NCBI RefSeq assembly: GCF_000002515.2
Contig: NC_006040.1
Coordinates: 558,001-622,000, forward strand
DNA length: 64,000 nt
DNA from: Kluyveromyces lactis
Taxonomy: Eukaryota; Ascomycota; Saccharomycetes; Saccharomycetales; Saccharomycetaceae
Direction of reading: 5' to 3'
Below, one piece after another: positions 34,913 to 44,762 of this stretch. The notes beneath the pieces were generated by a model. It did no database searches. It had not been told where the DNA came from and was given only the letters and a program-made list of their open reading frames with translations. Each line of letters begins with the position of its first letter. Positions within the stretch are counted from its first letter, which is position 1. Position numbers and translations under genes: made by a program.

Positions 34913-37420
34913 ATGGGAGACATAACGGATAAATTGAGAGCTGCAAAAAATAAGAGGGCAGGGCACGGAACAAATCATGCTTCACCCAAGAAGCCCAAGA
35001 AGGTCAAGAGCCAGGCTGCTGAAACGATTGACTTGGATTTGGATGACGACGAACTAGAATTGCTGGCGTCACAACCGAGAAGAAGCCGGAGCAATACTAC
35101 CGCAGCCGATGAGAAAGAGCAGTCACCTGCAAAGAAACCAAGGATAAGTGAACCTTCATCGAACGGATTGACTAAACCAGACGTTAGTAGGGTTAAAAAA
35201 AGCGATTCTCCGCAAACTGTAAAAGAGCTTTTAGACTCTATACCTTCTGTTGATCTTGATAATGTTACGACGAAAGAAGCCACGCAGTTTTCATGGAAAG
35301 GTGCAGGAGGTGATGGTTCTGGTGCATCCAGTGAATTGGAGATCCCAGAGGGTCAAGCAAACTGTTTGCTCGGGCTAACCATTGTATTCACAGGTACTTT
35401 GCCTAATCTTGACAGATCTACCTCAGAAAATCTAGCAAAGAGATATGGTGCTCGTGTCACCAAATCTATTTCCAAGAACACATCCGTTGTTGTGTTAGGG
35501 GAAGAAGCAGGACCTAAAAAGCTCGAGAACATCAAGAAGTTGGGTATAAAGGCCATTGATGAAGAAGGGTTCAAGAGACTAATTGCAGGTATGCCTGCAG
35601 GTGGTGGTGATAACCAACAAGCAGACAAAGCTAGAAGGAAGTTACAAGAACAACAAGAACAAGCGATGAAAGAAGCTGAACAAATGGCGAAGGAACAAGA
35701 GGAACGTGAAAAGAAGGATAAACTATCGGTGGGAAAAGATGTCAATCTTTCAAGTAAAAGTACTGTTACTGAAGACAGTAAGTTATGGACCACGAAATAT
35801 GCGCCTACTGATTTAAGACAACTTTGTGGTAATAAAGGAGCCATCCAAAAATTGAAAACTTGGTTAGAGAGCTGGAGTTCTGGGAAAAAGCCTAGTATGA
35901 GAGCAGTGATGTTATCAGGTCCACCAGGTATTGGCAAGACGACAGCCGCTCATTTAGTGGCGAAATCTTTGGGATATGATGTTTTAGAGAAAAATGCATC
36001 TGACGTTCGTTCCAAGGGTCTGTTGAATGCCAGTGTCAAATTTGCGTTGGATCATAAATCAGTCATTGGGATGTTCAAAAGCATATCAGATGACCATTAC
36101 TCTAAAAATGGGAAACGTTTTGTAATTATCATGGATGAAGTTGATGGTATGAGTGGAGGTGATAGAGGTGGTGTGGGACAGCTTGCGCAGTATTGCAGGA
36201 AAACCAACACCCCTATGATTTTGATCTGCAATGAGCGTAACTTGCCCAAAATGAGGCCATTTGATCATTCCGTCTTGGATATACCTTTCAGACGACCAGA
36301 TGCACAAGCTGTTAAGGCCCGTCTTATGACAATTGCGATGCGAGAAAAATTTAAACTCGATCCTAACGTTATTGATAGACTTGTTTCAGTTACTCGCGGT
36401 GATATGAGACAAATAATTAATCTCCTATCAACGGTTACTACAACTTCTAAGTCCATCGGAAGCGATAATATCAAATCGCTGTCTGACAACTGGGAGAAGA
36501 ACGTCGCTTTGAAAATATTTGATATCACACCCAAGCTTTTGAGTGGAGGCATATACACAGAAAATGGAGCCAAGCAATTTCCATTATATAAGAAAATGGA
36601 GTTATATTTTGACGACTTTGATTTTACACCTTTGATGATACAGGAAAACTACACCTCAACAACACCTACTTTATTAAGAAAGGGCCAAACACATCTAAAT
36701 GCTGTTGCTGCTGCTGCCGAATCTATTTCAGAGGGAGACCTTGTCGACAAAAAAATTCGTAGTGCCGAGCAGCAGTGGTCTCTGTTGCCTCTACATGCTG
36801 TCTTATCAACTGTAAGACCTGCCTCAATGGTCGCCGGTAATGTTACCAGAAGGATTAATTTCTCGGCCTTCCTAGGGCAGAACTCTAAGACGGGTAAATT
36901 TTACAGACTTTTACAGGACATTCAGTATCACACAAGGTTGAGCACTTCTACGAATAAAATGGGATTACGTCTACAGTATATGCCAACAATGAAAAGACAT
37001 TTACTTGACCCTCTTCTTCGTGATGGTTCTGCCGCGATTGAGAATGTTATTAATTTCATGGACGATTATTACCTTTCAAAAGATCATTGGGACTCGATAA
37101 TGCAATTCTATGTTGGTACTGATGACACCACAGCAGCATTAAAATCGATACCATCCAGTACTAAATCAGCTTTCACTCGGGCCTATAATAATGTCTCGCA
37201 CCCAACTCCTATAATGAAACTAGGAGTAAGCACTGGAAGGGCCACTGCTGCGGCACGTCCAGATTTCGAGGATGTTGTCGATAATGACGATGAGGTCCCA
37301 GTAGAAGAAGAGAATCCTAAGGACGAAGATGAAATCGATTTTAAGAAAGATAAATTCATCAAGCAAGTCGGTAAAAAGAAAACCAAATCCAAAACAAAGA
37401 AAGTTTCTTCCAAGAAGTAA
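34913..37420 (+). CDS. RFC1: Replication factor C large subunit
   Basis: Predicted 835-residue large subunit of the clamp loader, which opens PCNA at primer ends. ATG at 34913 gives MGDITDKLRAAKNKRAG; upstream codons reach a GTG without homology. A basic, acidic-patched N-terminus is followed by a BRCT domain at about 145-225 (LLGLTIVFTGTLPNLDRST, ENLAKRYGARVTKSIS). The AAA+ core has Walker A GPPGIGKTT (336-344), Walker B IIMDEVDGMSGGD and a sensor-like LICNERNLPKM. The C-terminal collar domain and a Lys-rich tail (KKKTKSKTKKVSSKK) follow. Length is close to S. cerevisiae Rfc1 (861). Confidence 0.96.
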   Translation: MGDITDKLRAAKNKRAGHGTNHASPKKPKKVKSQAAETIDLDLDDDELELLASQPRRSRSNTTAADEKEQSPAKKPRISEPSSNGLTKPDVSRVKKSDSPQTVKELLDSIPSVDLDNVTTKEATQFSWKGAGGDGSGASSELEIPEGQANCLLGLTIVFTGTLPNLDRSTSENLAKRYGARVTKSISKNTSVVVLGEEAGPKKLENIKKLGIKAIDEEGFKRLIAGMPAGGGDNQQADKARRKLQEQQEQAMKEAEQMAKEQEEREKKDKLSVGKDVNLSSKSTVTEDSKLWTTKYAPTDLRQLCGNKGAIQKLKTWLESWSSGKKPSMRAVMLSGPPGIGKTTAAHLVAKSLGYDVLEKNASDVRSKGLLNASVKFALDHKSVIGMFKSISDDHYSKNGKRFVIIMDEVDGMSGGDRGGVGQLAQYCRKTNTPMILICNERNLPKMRPFDHSVLDIPFRRPDAQAVKARLMTIAMREKFKLDPNVIDRLVSVTRGDMRQIINLLSTVTTTSKSIGSDNIKSLSDNWEKNVALKIFDITPKLLSGGIYTENGAKQFPLYKKMELYFDDFDFTPLMIQENYTSTTPTLLRKGQTHLNAVAAAAESISEGDLVDKKIRSAEQQWSLLPLHAVLSTVRPASMVAGNVTRRINFSAFLGQNSKTGKFYRLLQDIQYHTRLSTSTNKMGLRLQYMPTMKRHLLDPLLRDGSAAIENVINFMDDYYLSKDHWDSIMQFYVGTDDTTAALKSIPSSTKSAFTRAYNNVSHPTPIMKLGVSTGRATAAARPDFEDVVDNDDEVPVEEENPKDEDEIDFKKDKFIKQVGKKKTKSKTKKVSSKK

Positions 37421-37449
37421 TAAAATGCAGTTCGTAACATCTATAAAAA

Positions 37450-40068
37450 CTATTCTAAACTGTCTAACCTCCCTAAAAAGGCATCCTTAATCCAAAAATA
37501 TATCTTCTCATATACCATTCTTTGAGCATTGTGGAAATAAATTGAGTGGTCGGAATCTGGGAATATATGCATGTCATAATTCCGAACACTATGCAAATTA
37601 AAATTGTCTATTAGTTCATAAGTATTCTGGATGTGGACGTTATCATCTGCCGTACCGTGCATCAACAGAAATCTTTTTGTGAACTTGAAGGAGTCATAGT
37701 CTTTGATTTTAGCGTTTTTGTCATATGCATCTGATGAAAGGGGTGACCCCAAATATCTTTCAGAATATACTGAATCGTAATATTTCCAGTCAGTCACCGG
37801 AGCAACAGAAACTCCATATTTAAAAACACTTCCTTTATCAAATTCAAGGGTTTTCAAAGTGGTAAAACCTCCGTATGACCATCCCCATATTGCTACCTTG
37901 TCTTGGGCAATTACATCCTTTTGAGTTTCGATGTACTTTTTTGTGACATTAATGATATCACGGGGTTCCCAGAAGCCGATGTTTCTGTTGGCCCAACTTT
38001 TAAAGTTCCATCCTTTTCCACCTGTGCCCCTTGGCTCGATTTTCAGTACAATAGCATTTATACTAGAAGATATACTCTCTTCCAACGCTGAGGAAAATTT
38101 GGTGTTGAAAGTCTCTGAGCCAGGACCCCCGTAAACATAAACCAATAAAGGATATTTTTTCTCCGGTTCGAAAGTTTTCGGTTTTATTTCAACATAGTTT
38201 ATTTCTGTGTAATCCTCCAGTGTGATTTCCTTGTAATCCGTTACGGGGTAGTCGTACATTTGTATAGCCTCTTCGATGTGTTCATTTTTTGTAAGAAGTA
38301 TTTTACTGTGATCATCTTCCGAAGCGTTGAGCAATTGCCACAGATCTCCGGCGTAGGTGTATGGAACATCTGGTCCCAGATACTGTTTAATTGCAAATTT
38401 ACAACTAGTGGACAATGTAAACTTTGAATACTCAAGCACTTCTGTTTGCTGTAAATTCAGTGTTGCACTGTTATCTTTTAATGAAGCGGTATGGAGCTGC
38501 AGGCCCATTGGATGAAACAAATTTGATTGAAAGTAAACAATTTCAGATTCTCCCTCCACACCCAAAATTTCTTTAACTTCCCAACTTCCTTCAGTTATCT
38601 GTCTTGGGTTTGTATCCTCTGAAGACGCAAAATGAAAAATGTGATGGTACCCATTTTTATCTGGCAAAATATCCAAAAAACCCGTATTTATATCTTGACC
38701 TTTCCTGCGAACTACAATAATTTCTTTGCACTTCTCAATCCAACCATTATATGTGTTGGCATCTCTAGTTAGTAATCGCTTTGTTTGATTATTTTCACTA
38801 TTGAAGATCATCGTGTCCAAAATTTTTGATTCACGGTCTGATACTTTGAACAATAAATTGTTATTATCGACCCATTTTGCATAATAGAGCAGAATACCTT
38901 CTTCTTCTGTTGTCTCTTTAATTGCGTTCAAAGAATTATTAGTCAAATCATAAAGGAACAAACAAATGACAGGATTGGAAGCACCGGGGAGCGGATATTT
39001 CATACTTCTCAAAGTAGGAGTCTGTTTACCATTGATGAAAGTCTGATAGTTATAATTACTAACCTTCGCGTCATCTATTCTTGAAAAAGCAAGTTTGCTG
39101 TCGTCAGGAGCCCACCAAACAGCTACATCATCAGCCAGAAGCTCTTCTTCGTAGACCCAATCTGTTCTGCCGTTTAAAACGTAATTCGAACCGTCTGAAG
39201 TTATCCTGTAAATGTCACCTTGGTCATCGAGGGACTGAACGTGAAGATCGTTATCTTCAACGAAGTAAATATACCTATAACTGGGAGAAAAGTGACAATA
39301 CGATAGCCTGGGATGTGGAGATTTTGAATCCTTTCCCTTCACAGGAGTCAATACGGACGTTTTCAAATTGTACAGCCAATACAAGCCACTTGAGGAATGT
39401 CTATACTCTTTAATAACATTTGAGCCGAGGATGGCATAATCCAAAGAATAGTCGATGCTAATAGATTCAAGTGAATATTTGTGTTCATTGAAGGTAAATT
39501 GTAACGGAGAAATCAGCTTACGAAAATCCTTATCATTAAGTCGTTTCGCTACTATAATATCATCTTTTTGAGAATTTTTCTCCATCGTTAAGTAAAGCCC
39601 GGAATCCTTTTCTTTCGGTATGTATTCAATTGCCGGAGGTGCTATAAATTTAAAAGTATCTTCGCGGCTAACAAAGGTCCCATTCAAAAATGCATCAATT
39701 GTGAATCCTCTTTTGTTTATTAGATATGTGGTATCGTCTGTCGCTGTACCTAAATAGATGCCTTGGAAGAAGATATTCATGATTAAAATCGTACCCAGAG
39801 TACCAATTAGCAGTACCGTCAACCACTTGATCCAAACTATCCATTTATTAGAATAAGAACCGTAATCCCACACTGACAATTGCCTTTCCACATCTAATTC
39901 ATCGTGCGGGCTTCCTTTCGATAGACGTTCTGAATCCGATTCCTGGAAAGAGTCAAGTTCAAAGTTTACCACTTGCTCACCCTGGGGAATGGTACTCAGT
40001 GATGACACGCTGGAATTGAGTCTCTGTAGAAACATATGTGGGTTCGTCCTCTTATGAGTTGTGGTCAT
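37450..40068 (-). CDS. STE13: Dipeptidyl aminopeptidase A, Ste13
   Basis: Predicted 872-residue type II membrane serine protease of the DPP4 family. In S. cerevisiae the Golgi enzyme trims X-Ala dipeptides from alpha-factor. ATG at 40066-40068 (MTTTHKRTNPHMF); the frame runs on to a TTG only. A cytosolic tail of about 76 residues is followed by one membrane segment (about 77-101), a beta-propeller and the hydrolase domain. The catalytic triad is visible: Ser731 in GWSYGG, Asp808 in TADDNVH, His841 in DSDHSIYF. Ste13 rather than vacuolar Dap2 is chosen from the RFC1 neighbour. STE4 lies 8 kb away, but this is ancestral order, not an operon. Confidence 0.93.
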   Translation of the reverse strand: MTTTHKRTNPHMFLQRLNSSVSSLSTIPQGEQVVNFELDSFQESDSERLSKGSPHDELDVERQLSVWDYGSYSNKWIVWIKWLTVLLIGTLGTILIMNIFFQGIYLGTATDDTTYLINKRGFTIDAFLNGTFVSREDTFKFIAPPAIEYIPKEKDSGLYLTMEKNSQKDDIIVAKRLNDKDFRKLISPLQFTFNEHKYSLESISIDYSLDYAILGSNVIKEYRHSSSGLYWLYNLKTSVLTPVKGKDSKSPHPRLSYCHFSPSYRYIYFVEDNDLHVQSLDDQGDIYRITSDGSNYVLNGRTDWVYEEELLADDVAVWWAPDDSKLAFSRIDDAKVSNYNYQTFINGKQTPTLRSMKYPLPGASNPVICLFLYDLTNNSLNAIKETTEEEGILLYYAKWVDNNNLLFKVSDRESKILDTMIFNSENNQTKRLLTRDANTYNGWIEKCKEIIVVRRKGQDINTGFLDILPDKNGYHHIFHFASSEDTNPRQITEGSWEVKEILGVEGESEIVYFQSNLFHPMGLQLHTASLKDNSATLNLQQTEVLEYSKFTLSTSCKFAIKQYLGPDVPYTYAGDLWQLLNASEDDHSKILLTKNEHIEEAIQMYDYPVTDYKEITLEDYTEINYVEIKPKTFEPEKKYPLLVYVYGGPGSETFNTKFSSALEESISSSINAIVLKIEPRGTGGKGWNFKSWANRNIGFWEPRDIINVTKKYIETQKDVIAQDKVAIWGWSYGGFTTLKTLEFDKGSVFKYGVSVAPVTDWKYYDSVYSERYLGSPLSSDAYDKNAKIKDYDSFKFTKRFLLMHGTADDNVHIQNTYELIDNFNLHSVRNYDMHIFPDSDHSIYFHNAQRMVYEKIYFWIKDAFLGRLDSLE

Positions 40069-40559
40069 TGCGAATGATAAAAGAATCAACAAGTCCTACC
40101 CGACAAAAGGCCAAATGCTCAACCGGCGAATCGAACCTCTTGTCAGTGTAAATTGTTGACTTATATAAATCCTGGTATCTTGAATTCATCGCGGTTCACT
40201 GTTGTGCATGCTGGACATTGTTATTTTACATCGATGTTTCTTCTTTTTCAGGGTTTGTTCGAGGATTCTTTCAAAATAAGAACATCATTTGAACCCAGAT
40301 TAGGGAAAGATAGAAACAATACACATAGAACCATCAAAAAAGGCAATTTCCATAGCTTTTGAGGTTAGATGGGAGAGCGTACTTCATTTTTGGGAACCTC
40401 AATAAATTGCTAGTAAGAAGCGGACATTGCCTTAGTTTTATATAGGTCTCTGGGGAAATTGTTTGCTCAGATTTTGAACAAAAAGAGTTATGATCGATTA
40501 AAATATATTTACTTTAATTAATAAGATAAAAATGTAACGCATAAAGATATTTGTTAAAT
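40069..40559. promoter_or_regulatory. STE13 upstream region and RPL5 3' flank
   Basis: About 490 bases without a gene. It contains GGTTCGATTC on the minus strand near 40128-40137, which resembles a Pol III B box but has no cloverleaf around it. Confidence 0.45.
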
Positions 40560-41453
40560 TTATTCTTGAGGAGCCAAAGCAGAGATCTTGGCAGCAACAC
40601 GGGCCTTTCTTTCTTCTCTGGTCAACTTGACTTGTCTGTATTTCTTGGATTCAGCAGCGTATTGTTCCTTGGTGAACTTCTTTTCAGTTGGCTTGAAGGC
40701 TGGGTCTTCTCTGATAGCAGCGTGAGCATCAGCGTAGATGTCTTCGACGGCATCGGCATCGATGTCATCGGCCAAGTAACCCTTGAACAATTCTCTGTAT
40801 CTTTCTTCATCATCATCGGCCAATTCTTCCATGTATTGGGAAACGTGACCACCGAAGATGTAAGTTCTCAACAAATCAGCGTCCAATTCTTCAGCTTCGA
40901 AGTCCCAACCTGGGAATCTGTTTTCAGAGTGAGGAACGTACAAACCACCGTCAGAAGCACCCTTCAAAGCACCGAAGATTCTGGCACCGGTGGTGGTTCT
41001 TTGCAAACCGACATCCAAGTAGACCTTGAATGGTCTTGGACCGTCTTCAACAGCTTCGGTCAATTCGTATTCACCTTCAACTTCTTCAACACCTGGGTAG
41101 GTTTCGTCCAAACCCAACTTTTGCAAAGTTCTTCTGGCCAACAACAAACCGGTAGCGTAAGCAGCAGACCAGTTAGTCAAACCATGGGTAATACCGTATC
41201 TTGGTAGTTCGTGAGAGTAAGCAGCGGCCAAAACAATGTCACCAGTGATGGTAGAAGAGACGATTTGGGTGATGATGTCCTTGTTGGTGAATCTAACAAC
41301 CAATCTGTACTTTGGAGTGTTGTACTTAGCCTTGTGTTGAGCGACTAATCTCTTTCTGGCATAGTAGTCAGTCTTACCTTCTCTTCTTCTTCTGAATGGA
41401 GTTTGGTATCTGGAGTGGTAAGCAGAGGTCTTGATGTCCTTGATGAAAGCCAT
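40560..41453 (-). CDS. RPL5: 60S ribosomal protein L5 (uL18)
   Basis: 297-residue large-subunit protein that binds 5S rRNA and, with Rpl11, forms the 5S RNP loaded into pre-60S particles. MAFIKDIKTSAYHSRYQTPF through KISALAPQE is nearly identical to S. cerevisiae Rpl5 at the same length. Blocks include RRRREGKTDYYARKRL, ITHGLTNWSAAYATGLLLARR and GARIFGALKGASDGGLYVPH. Codon use is strongly biased (AAG, GTC, TCC, TTG), typical of highly expressed yeast genes and unlike its neighbours. ATG at 41451-41453. This bias also leaves a long open frame on the opposite strand (40551-41207), which is not a gene. Confidence 0.98.
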   Translation of the reverse strand: MAFIKDIKTSAYHSRYQTPFRRRREGKTDYYARKRLVAQHKAKYNTPKYRLVVRFTNKDIITQIVSSTITGDIVLAAAYSHELPRYGITHGLTNWSAAYATGLLLARRTLQKLGLDETYPGVEEVEGEYELTEAVEDGPRPFKVYLDVGLQRTTTGARIFGALKGASDGGLYVPHSENRFPGWDFEAEELDADLLRTYIFGGHVSQYMEELADDDEERYRELFKGYLADDIDADAVEDIYADAHAAIREDPAFKPTEKKFTKEQYAAESKKYRQVKLTREERKARVAAKISALAPQE

Positions 41454-42526
41454 GGTTGATAGATTGCTACGTTACTGGGGATCTGAGAAGAAGATTCAAT
41501 TACAACATATAATAAAATAAAAACACAACACAAATCAGTACAACAAGCAATTGAAGTTTAAACACATCTCATCTAATCTCAAGTATAGGCCTTTTCGTTA
41601 TGTCAAAATATTTTTCACGGTCTCTACCTGAAGCTCTGTTTCTGAAAAAAAAAAAGCGTTGAAGTAATATTCCGTAGAAAATACAGTAGAAGTTCTCTTT
41701 TTTCGTACACAGTTACTTGGTAATATGCGGTGTGAAGATGCAACAATGCGCCAAACAACTTTTGATTTGTAATCACGTGATATATCCGTTTAAGGAAAAC
41801 CATTTTTTCTTCCCTTTTTTTTTATTCTGGTGTCTGGGTGATAAACAGATAAAATATCGCATCAGTGCATCGCATTGTTTATTGGCAGTCCCGTATTCCC
41901 GTCAAAAATTGGAATCATTGTCCGGGCTATCCATTAAAGGCAAGTGCCAAGCGATCAATTTCGCTTATGACAGAAAACTCAGCCTCGTGATTATCTCCGT
42001 TAAGTGCAACAGAATCTCATTGAGATTAGGCTCAAATTACTGTTATCAGTATCACTTCAATCTGAATTCTAACGCAGGGGCTCAACTCAATCTAATGCTC
42101 ATTTCCTTCCCTATTTTATTGAATTGGCGCAGCGTTTTTTTGGACCCTTTTGACATGTGTCTTGTTCATACCGATAAAATATCACGATGCTTGCCTCATT
42201 TTGTAACAAAGCCACAAATATGAATATTCAAATTCTGTAGTCTATGGTTCGGTGAGGTATGCCGGATGTCACTTGTAATTTCCGAAAAATCTTCTATACT
42301 TCTTTCTCCTGAACTACGTTTATATCTGTTCCTTCGTTAAAGTGGTTTAGCTCTGTTTTTCTTCCTCTTCTCTTCTTTTTAAGGGAAATTTTCCTATATA
42401 TAATGATTGAGCTGAGTTCTGAAACGATCGACAAATTGGTTAGATCAATTTGAATAACAAATCTCTGTTGTAATCTAGTCTGTTCATACGCTGTGCCAGC
42501 AAGAACATTATTATAGTTCTCGTGTA
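41454..42526. promoter_or_regulatory. RPL5/RCN2 divergent intergenic region
   Basis: About 1.07 kb. An A11 tract lies near 41646-41656 and an ATCACGTGAT E-box at 41771-41780. The 168-codon frame at 41717-42223 has no family resemblance and starts without a convincing context, so I do not call it. Confidence 0.5.
41773..41778. promoter_or_regulatory. E-box in ATCACGTGAT palindrome (RPL5 upstream)
   Basis: CACGTG about 320 bases upstream of RPL5, inside the same 10-base palindrome seen upstream of TAF14. Cbf1 is a common factor at ribosomal-protein promoters in non-Saccharomyces yeasts, which makes a role here plausible. Confidence 0.45.
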
Positions 42527-43303
42527 ATGGGACAACCTAAAAAGACTCAAATCCTCGTCACGGATTTGGACAGTGAGAAGTTTAACGAGGGCTGGCCCCG
42601 TTCATTAGAAGAAACGCTTTTTCAAAAACAATTCCCACATATAACACCAGAATATTACTCTCCGTTACCATTTTTGCATAGAATAGTCATTATTTTGAGC
42701 TCTGAGGATGAAGCTGTTCGGGTTTTCCAGTTTGTGCAGAATTATGTGAGAGAAGTTCTTGGGTTAACTGATTGTAAGGTTTATTTGACCGAATCATTAA
42801 TTAGTAAACCAAGATCTAAATCTGTTGACGATAAAGACGTTAATTCTACTGCCGCTGCCGCTGCTGCTGCTTCTGCTGCAGTGAAAACTCAATCTCAATC
42901 TCAATCTCAATCTCAGACGACCAGCGATTCGACGGAATCTTCGAATCATTCAGGTAAGAAACCTGTGTTGAAAGTTAATACCTCATACTCGTCCTCGTCT
43001 GTTACTCAATCTGAAGATAAAAATAATACCATATCTAGTCCATCGTCATTATCCCCAGAACAACCACTATCACCTACAAAAGTTAAGTTGAGAGATGATC
43101 AAGAAGAATACTTCTACATGGAGCCTGCACCTCAGCCTGCGCATGAGCCCACTATCGCCTCTGCCAATTCTAACATTAAGATAGATACTCCAGTTCAGAC
43201 TGAAGATCTTCGGAATAAATCTTTGCAGGCAGGCACTGCAGCCGACTCTGACTCCGCAATTCATCCTCGTTCTCCTAGTATAACAATCACTAGTATGTTT
43301 TGA
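42527..43303 (+). CDS. RCN2: Calcipressin-type calcineurin regulator Rcn2
   Basis: Predicted 258-residue regulator of the phosphatase calcineurin. The N-terminal RRM-like calcipressin domain covers about residues 7-100 (KTQILVTDLDSEKFNEGWPR, HRIVIILSSEDEAVRVFQFV). Ala and Gln-Ser repeats (near 108-131) lead to Ser-Pro sites (SLSPEQPLSPTKVK), the likely equivalent of the phosphorylated SP motif of calcipressins. The C-terminus holds PSITIT, a full match to the calcineurin docking motif PxIxIT, just before SMF and the stop. A GTATGT overlaps the last codons, and a polypyrimidine-AG lies 70 bases on, so an alternative spliced C-terminus is possible (see findings). Position matches YOR220W. ATG at 42527. 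Confidence 0.88.
   Translation: MGQPKKTQILVTDLDSEKFNEGWPRSLEETLFQKQFPHITPEYYSPLPFLHRIVIILSSEDEAVRVFQFVQNYVREVLGLTDCKVYLTESLISKPRSKSVDDKDVNSTAAAAAAASAAVKTQSQSQSQSQTTSDSTESSNHSGKKPVLKVNTSYSSSSVTQSEDKNNTISSPSSLSPEQPLSPTKVKLRDDQEEYFYMEPAPQPAHEPTIASANSNIKIDTPVQTEDLRNKSLQAGTAADSDSAIHPRSPSITITSMF
42885..42915 (+). repeat. CAATCT hexanucleotide repeat in RCN2
   Basis: About five in-frame copies of CAATCT (Gln-Ser) in the linker of RCN2, directly after an Ala-rich codon run. Such a tract is probably length-variable. Confidence 0.75.
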
Positions 43304-43655
43304 ACTTCATCCTTTTCTACGCTGTAAAGTGTAACCTTAAAAAAATACTTATTGTAAAATTTCCTTTCAGGGTGGAGACGAATTGCATTGCTTAACGACG
43401 TACTGCCAACCCTATTGCTTCCTTTTCACATTTATCCATTTTATCGCCTAGAAGGTACGTTCGTTGTATTTTTGTATATAAATATAGTTTCATTAATCTT
43501 GTCACAGGAACCAAAAAATAAAATATTCTATATCTTCTGCTATTTACATGATTCTATTATCCGAGTTTTCTAACGTCTGTAACATGTGCTAATTTCCATT
43601 TTAATTTTGTCGTAACTATGTCGACAGTATTCTTTATAGTTTCATTCTCTCTCCA
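43304..43655. other. Convergent intergenic region RCN2/COX11
   Basis: About 350 bases. The first part may hold an alternative last exon of RCN2 (from 43371). The remainder is very AT-rich with no gene. Confidence 0.45.
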
Positions 43656-44441
43656 TCATTGTGATGTAATAACCTCAGGTTTTGCTGCTGCATCAGAAAC
43701 AGCAGAACCATCCGCGTAATGAGCTTTGAAGAACGTGTAATGCAAAATGATGTCGTCAATATTTCTCATACTTGGGTCACTAGCGAAATCAGGATCAATA
43801 AAGAAGAACACTGGCATGTCCACTTCTTCACCAGCAGCCAATTTTTGTTCCTCGAAACAGAAACACTGAATCTTGTTGAAATAAGGAGATGATTCACCAG
43901 GCGTGATACTGTACGTAGCCATACCGATGATATCCTTATCACTGTTGTTTTTGGCCTTGTAAAATGCAAGAGCGGTTTCTCCCGGTAAGACGTAAACTTC
44001 GCGCTGTTGTGGGACAAACTTCCATGGCAAAATTTGTGACACTTCACTGGTAAACGAAATTCTTATTCTCTTATTAGAATCAACAGGTATCAACTTATCA
44101 TCGGTAAACTTACGCTTGTCTGTGATTGGAATACCACCGTACCCAGTTCTAGCACAGATGGCTCTGTATAATGGCACCGCAGCGTACGCAAGTCCCAGAA
44201 ATAAAACAGCAATACTAGTGAAATAAAACGCAACCGTACGGTCCTTGTACCTGCGGGCAGCACTAATCTTATAATCACGAATTTCTTTAATCTCTTCTCT
44301 CGTAAGCTTAGAAAGGTCAAACTTATTACCTGTACCGTTGTTTCTTAAAAGTCTGGTGGTTCGATAAAATCTGGTACGGTTAATCGTCGACGTCCTAATA
44401 CCGCTAGCAGGGAGTGCTGCTCGTAAAAAAAACTTCAGCAT
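43656..44441 (-). CDS. COX11: Cytochrome c oxidase copper chaperone Cox11
   Basis: Predicted 261-residue inner-membrane protein that delivers copper to the CuB site of Cox1. A basic presequence (MLKFFLRAALPASGIRTSTI, R- and T-rich to about residue 34) precedes one membrane segment (about 69-90, VAFYFTSIAVLFLGLAYAAV) ending in LYRAIC with Cys96. The copper-binding CFCF motif is at 183-186 (IQCFCFEEQ). The immunoglobulin-like domain continues to VFFFIDPDFASDP. Length is slightly under S. cerevisiae Cox11 (300), from a shorter N-terminus. ATG at 44439-44441. Divergent from RDS2, as in YPL132/YPL133. Confidence 0.96.
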   Translation of the reverse strand: MLKFFLRAALPASGIRTSTINRTRFYRTTRLLRNNGTGNKFDLSKLTREEIKEIRDYKISAARRYKDRTVAFYFTSIAVLFLGLAYAAVPLYRAICARTGYGGIPITDKRKFTDDKLIPVDSNKRIRISFTSEVSQILPWKFVPQQREVYVLPGETALAFYKAKNNSDKDIIGMATYSITPGESSPYFNKIQCFCFEEQKLAAGEEVDMPVFFFIDPDFASDPSMRNIDDIILHYTFFKAHYADGSAVSDAAAKPEVITSQ

Positions 44442-44762
44442 TATGGTATCGGTAGCTTTGTTAAACTCTGATCACTAAAAGATGAACACCTACGACTAAA
44501 TAGTAGTTGACACGTATCAAATCTCCGGTATTGTGTGTGCTTTTCGTTCATATAGCCAAAGTTTAAATTGACTGATCTCATTTTGCTAGATCTTTTTTTC
44601 AAACTTGACAGTAAATAAGTAAGCAGTTGAAAATCAGAAAGTTCTATGTAATTTGGGATTAAGCAGGATAAGTGGAGTTTGTTGAAGTAATGAGAGCTCG
44701 AATAACGGATAGGGTAGGGACGGAGAGAAGTTCAGTAATATCTGCAAAAAACTAGGGGAAAT
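44442..44762. promoter_or_regulatory. COX11/RDS2 divergent promoter region
   Basis: About 320 bases between divergent starts; no motif I would name. Both genes serve respiratory growth. Confidence 0.45.

Noticed and set aside
40551-41207. 218-codon open frame opposite RPL5
   Set aside because: A shadow produced by the strong codon bias of RPL5. Its composition mirrors the sense codons and it matches no family.
41717-42223. 168-codon open frame in the RPL5/RCN2 gap
   Set aside because: No family resemblance, Cys/Ile/Phe-rich composition like translated AT-rich DNA, and it lies within a divergent promoter containing an E-box.
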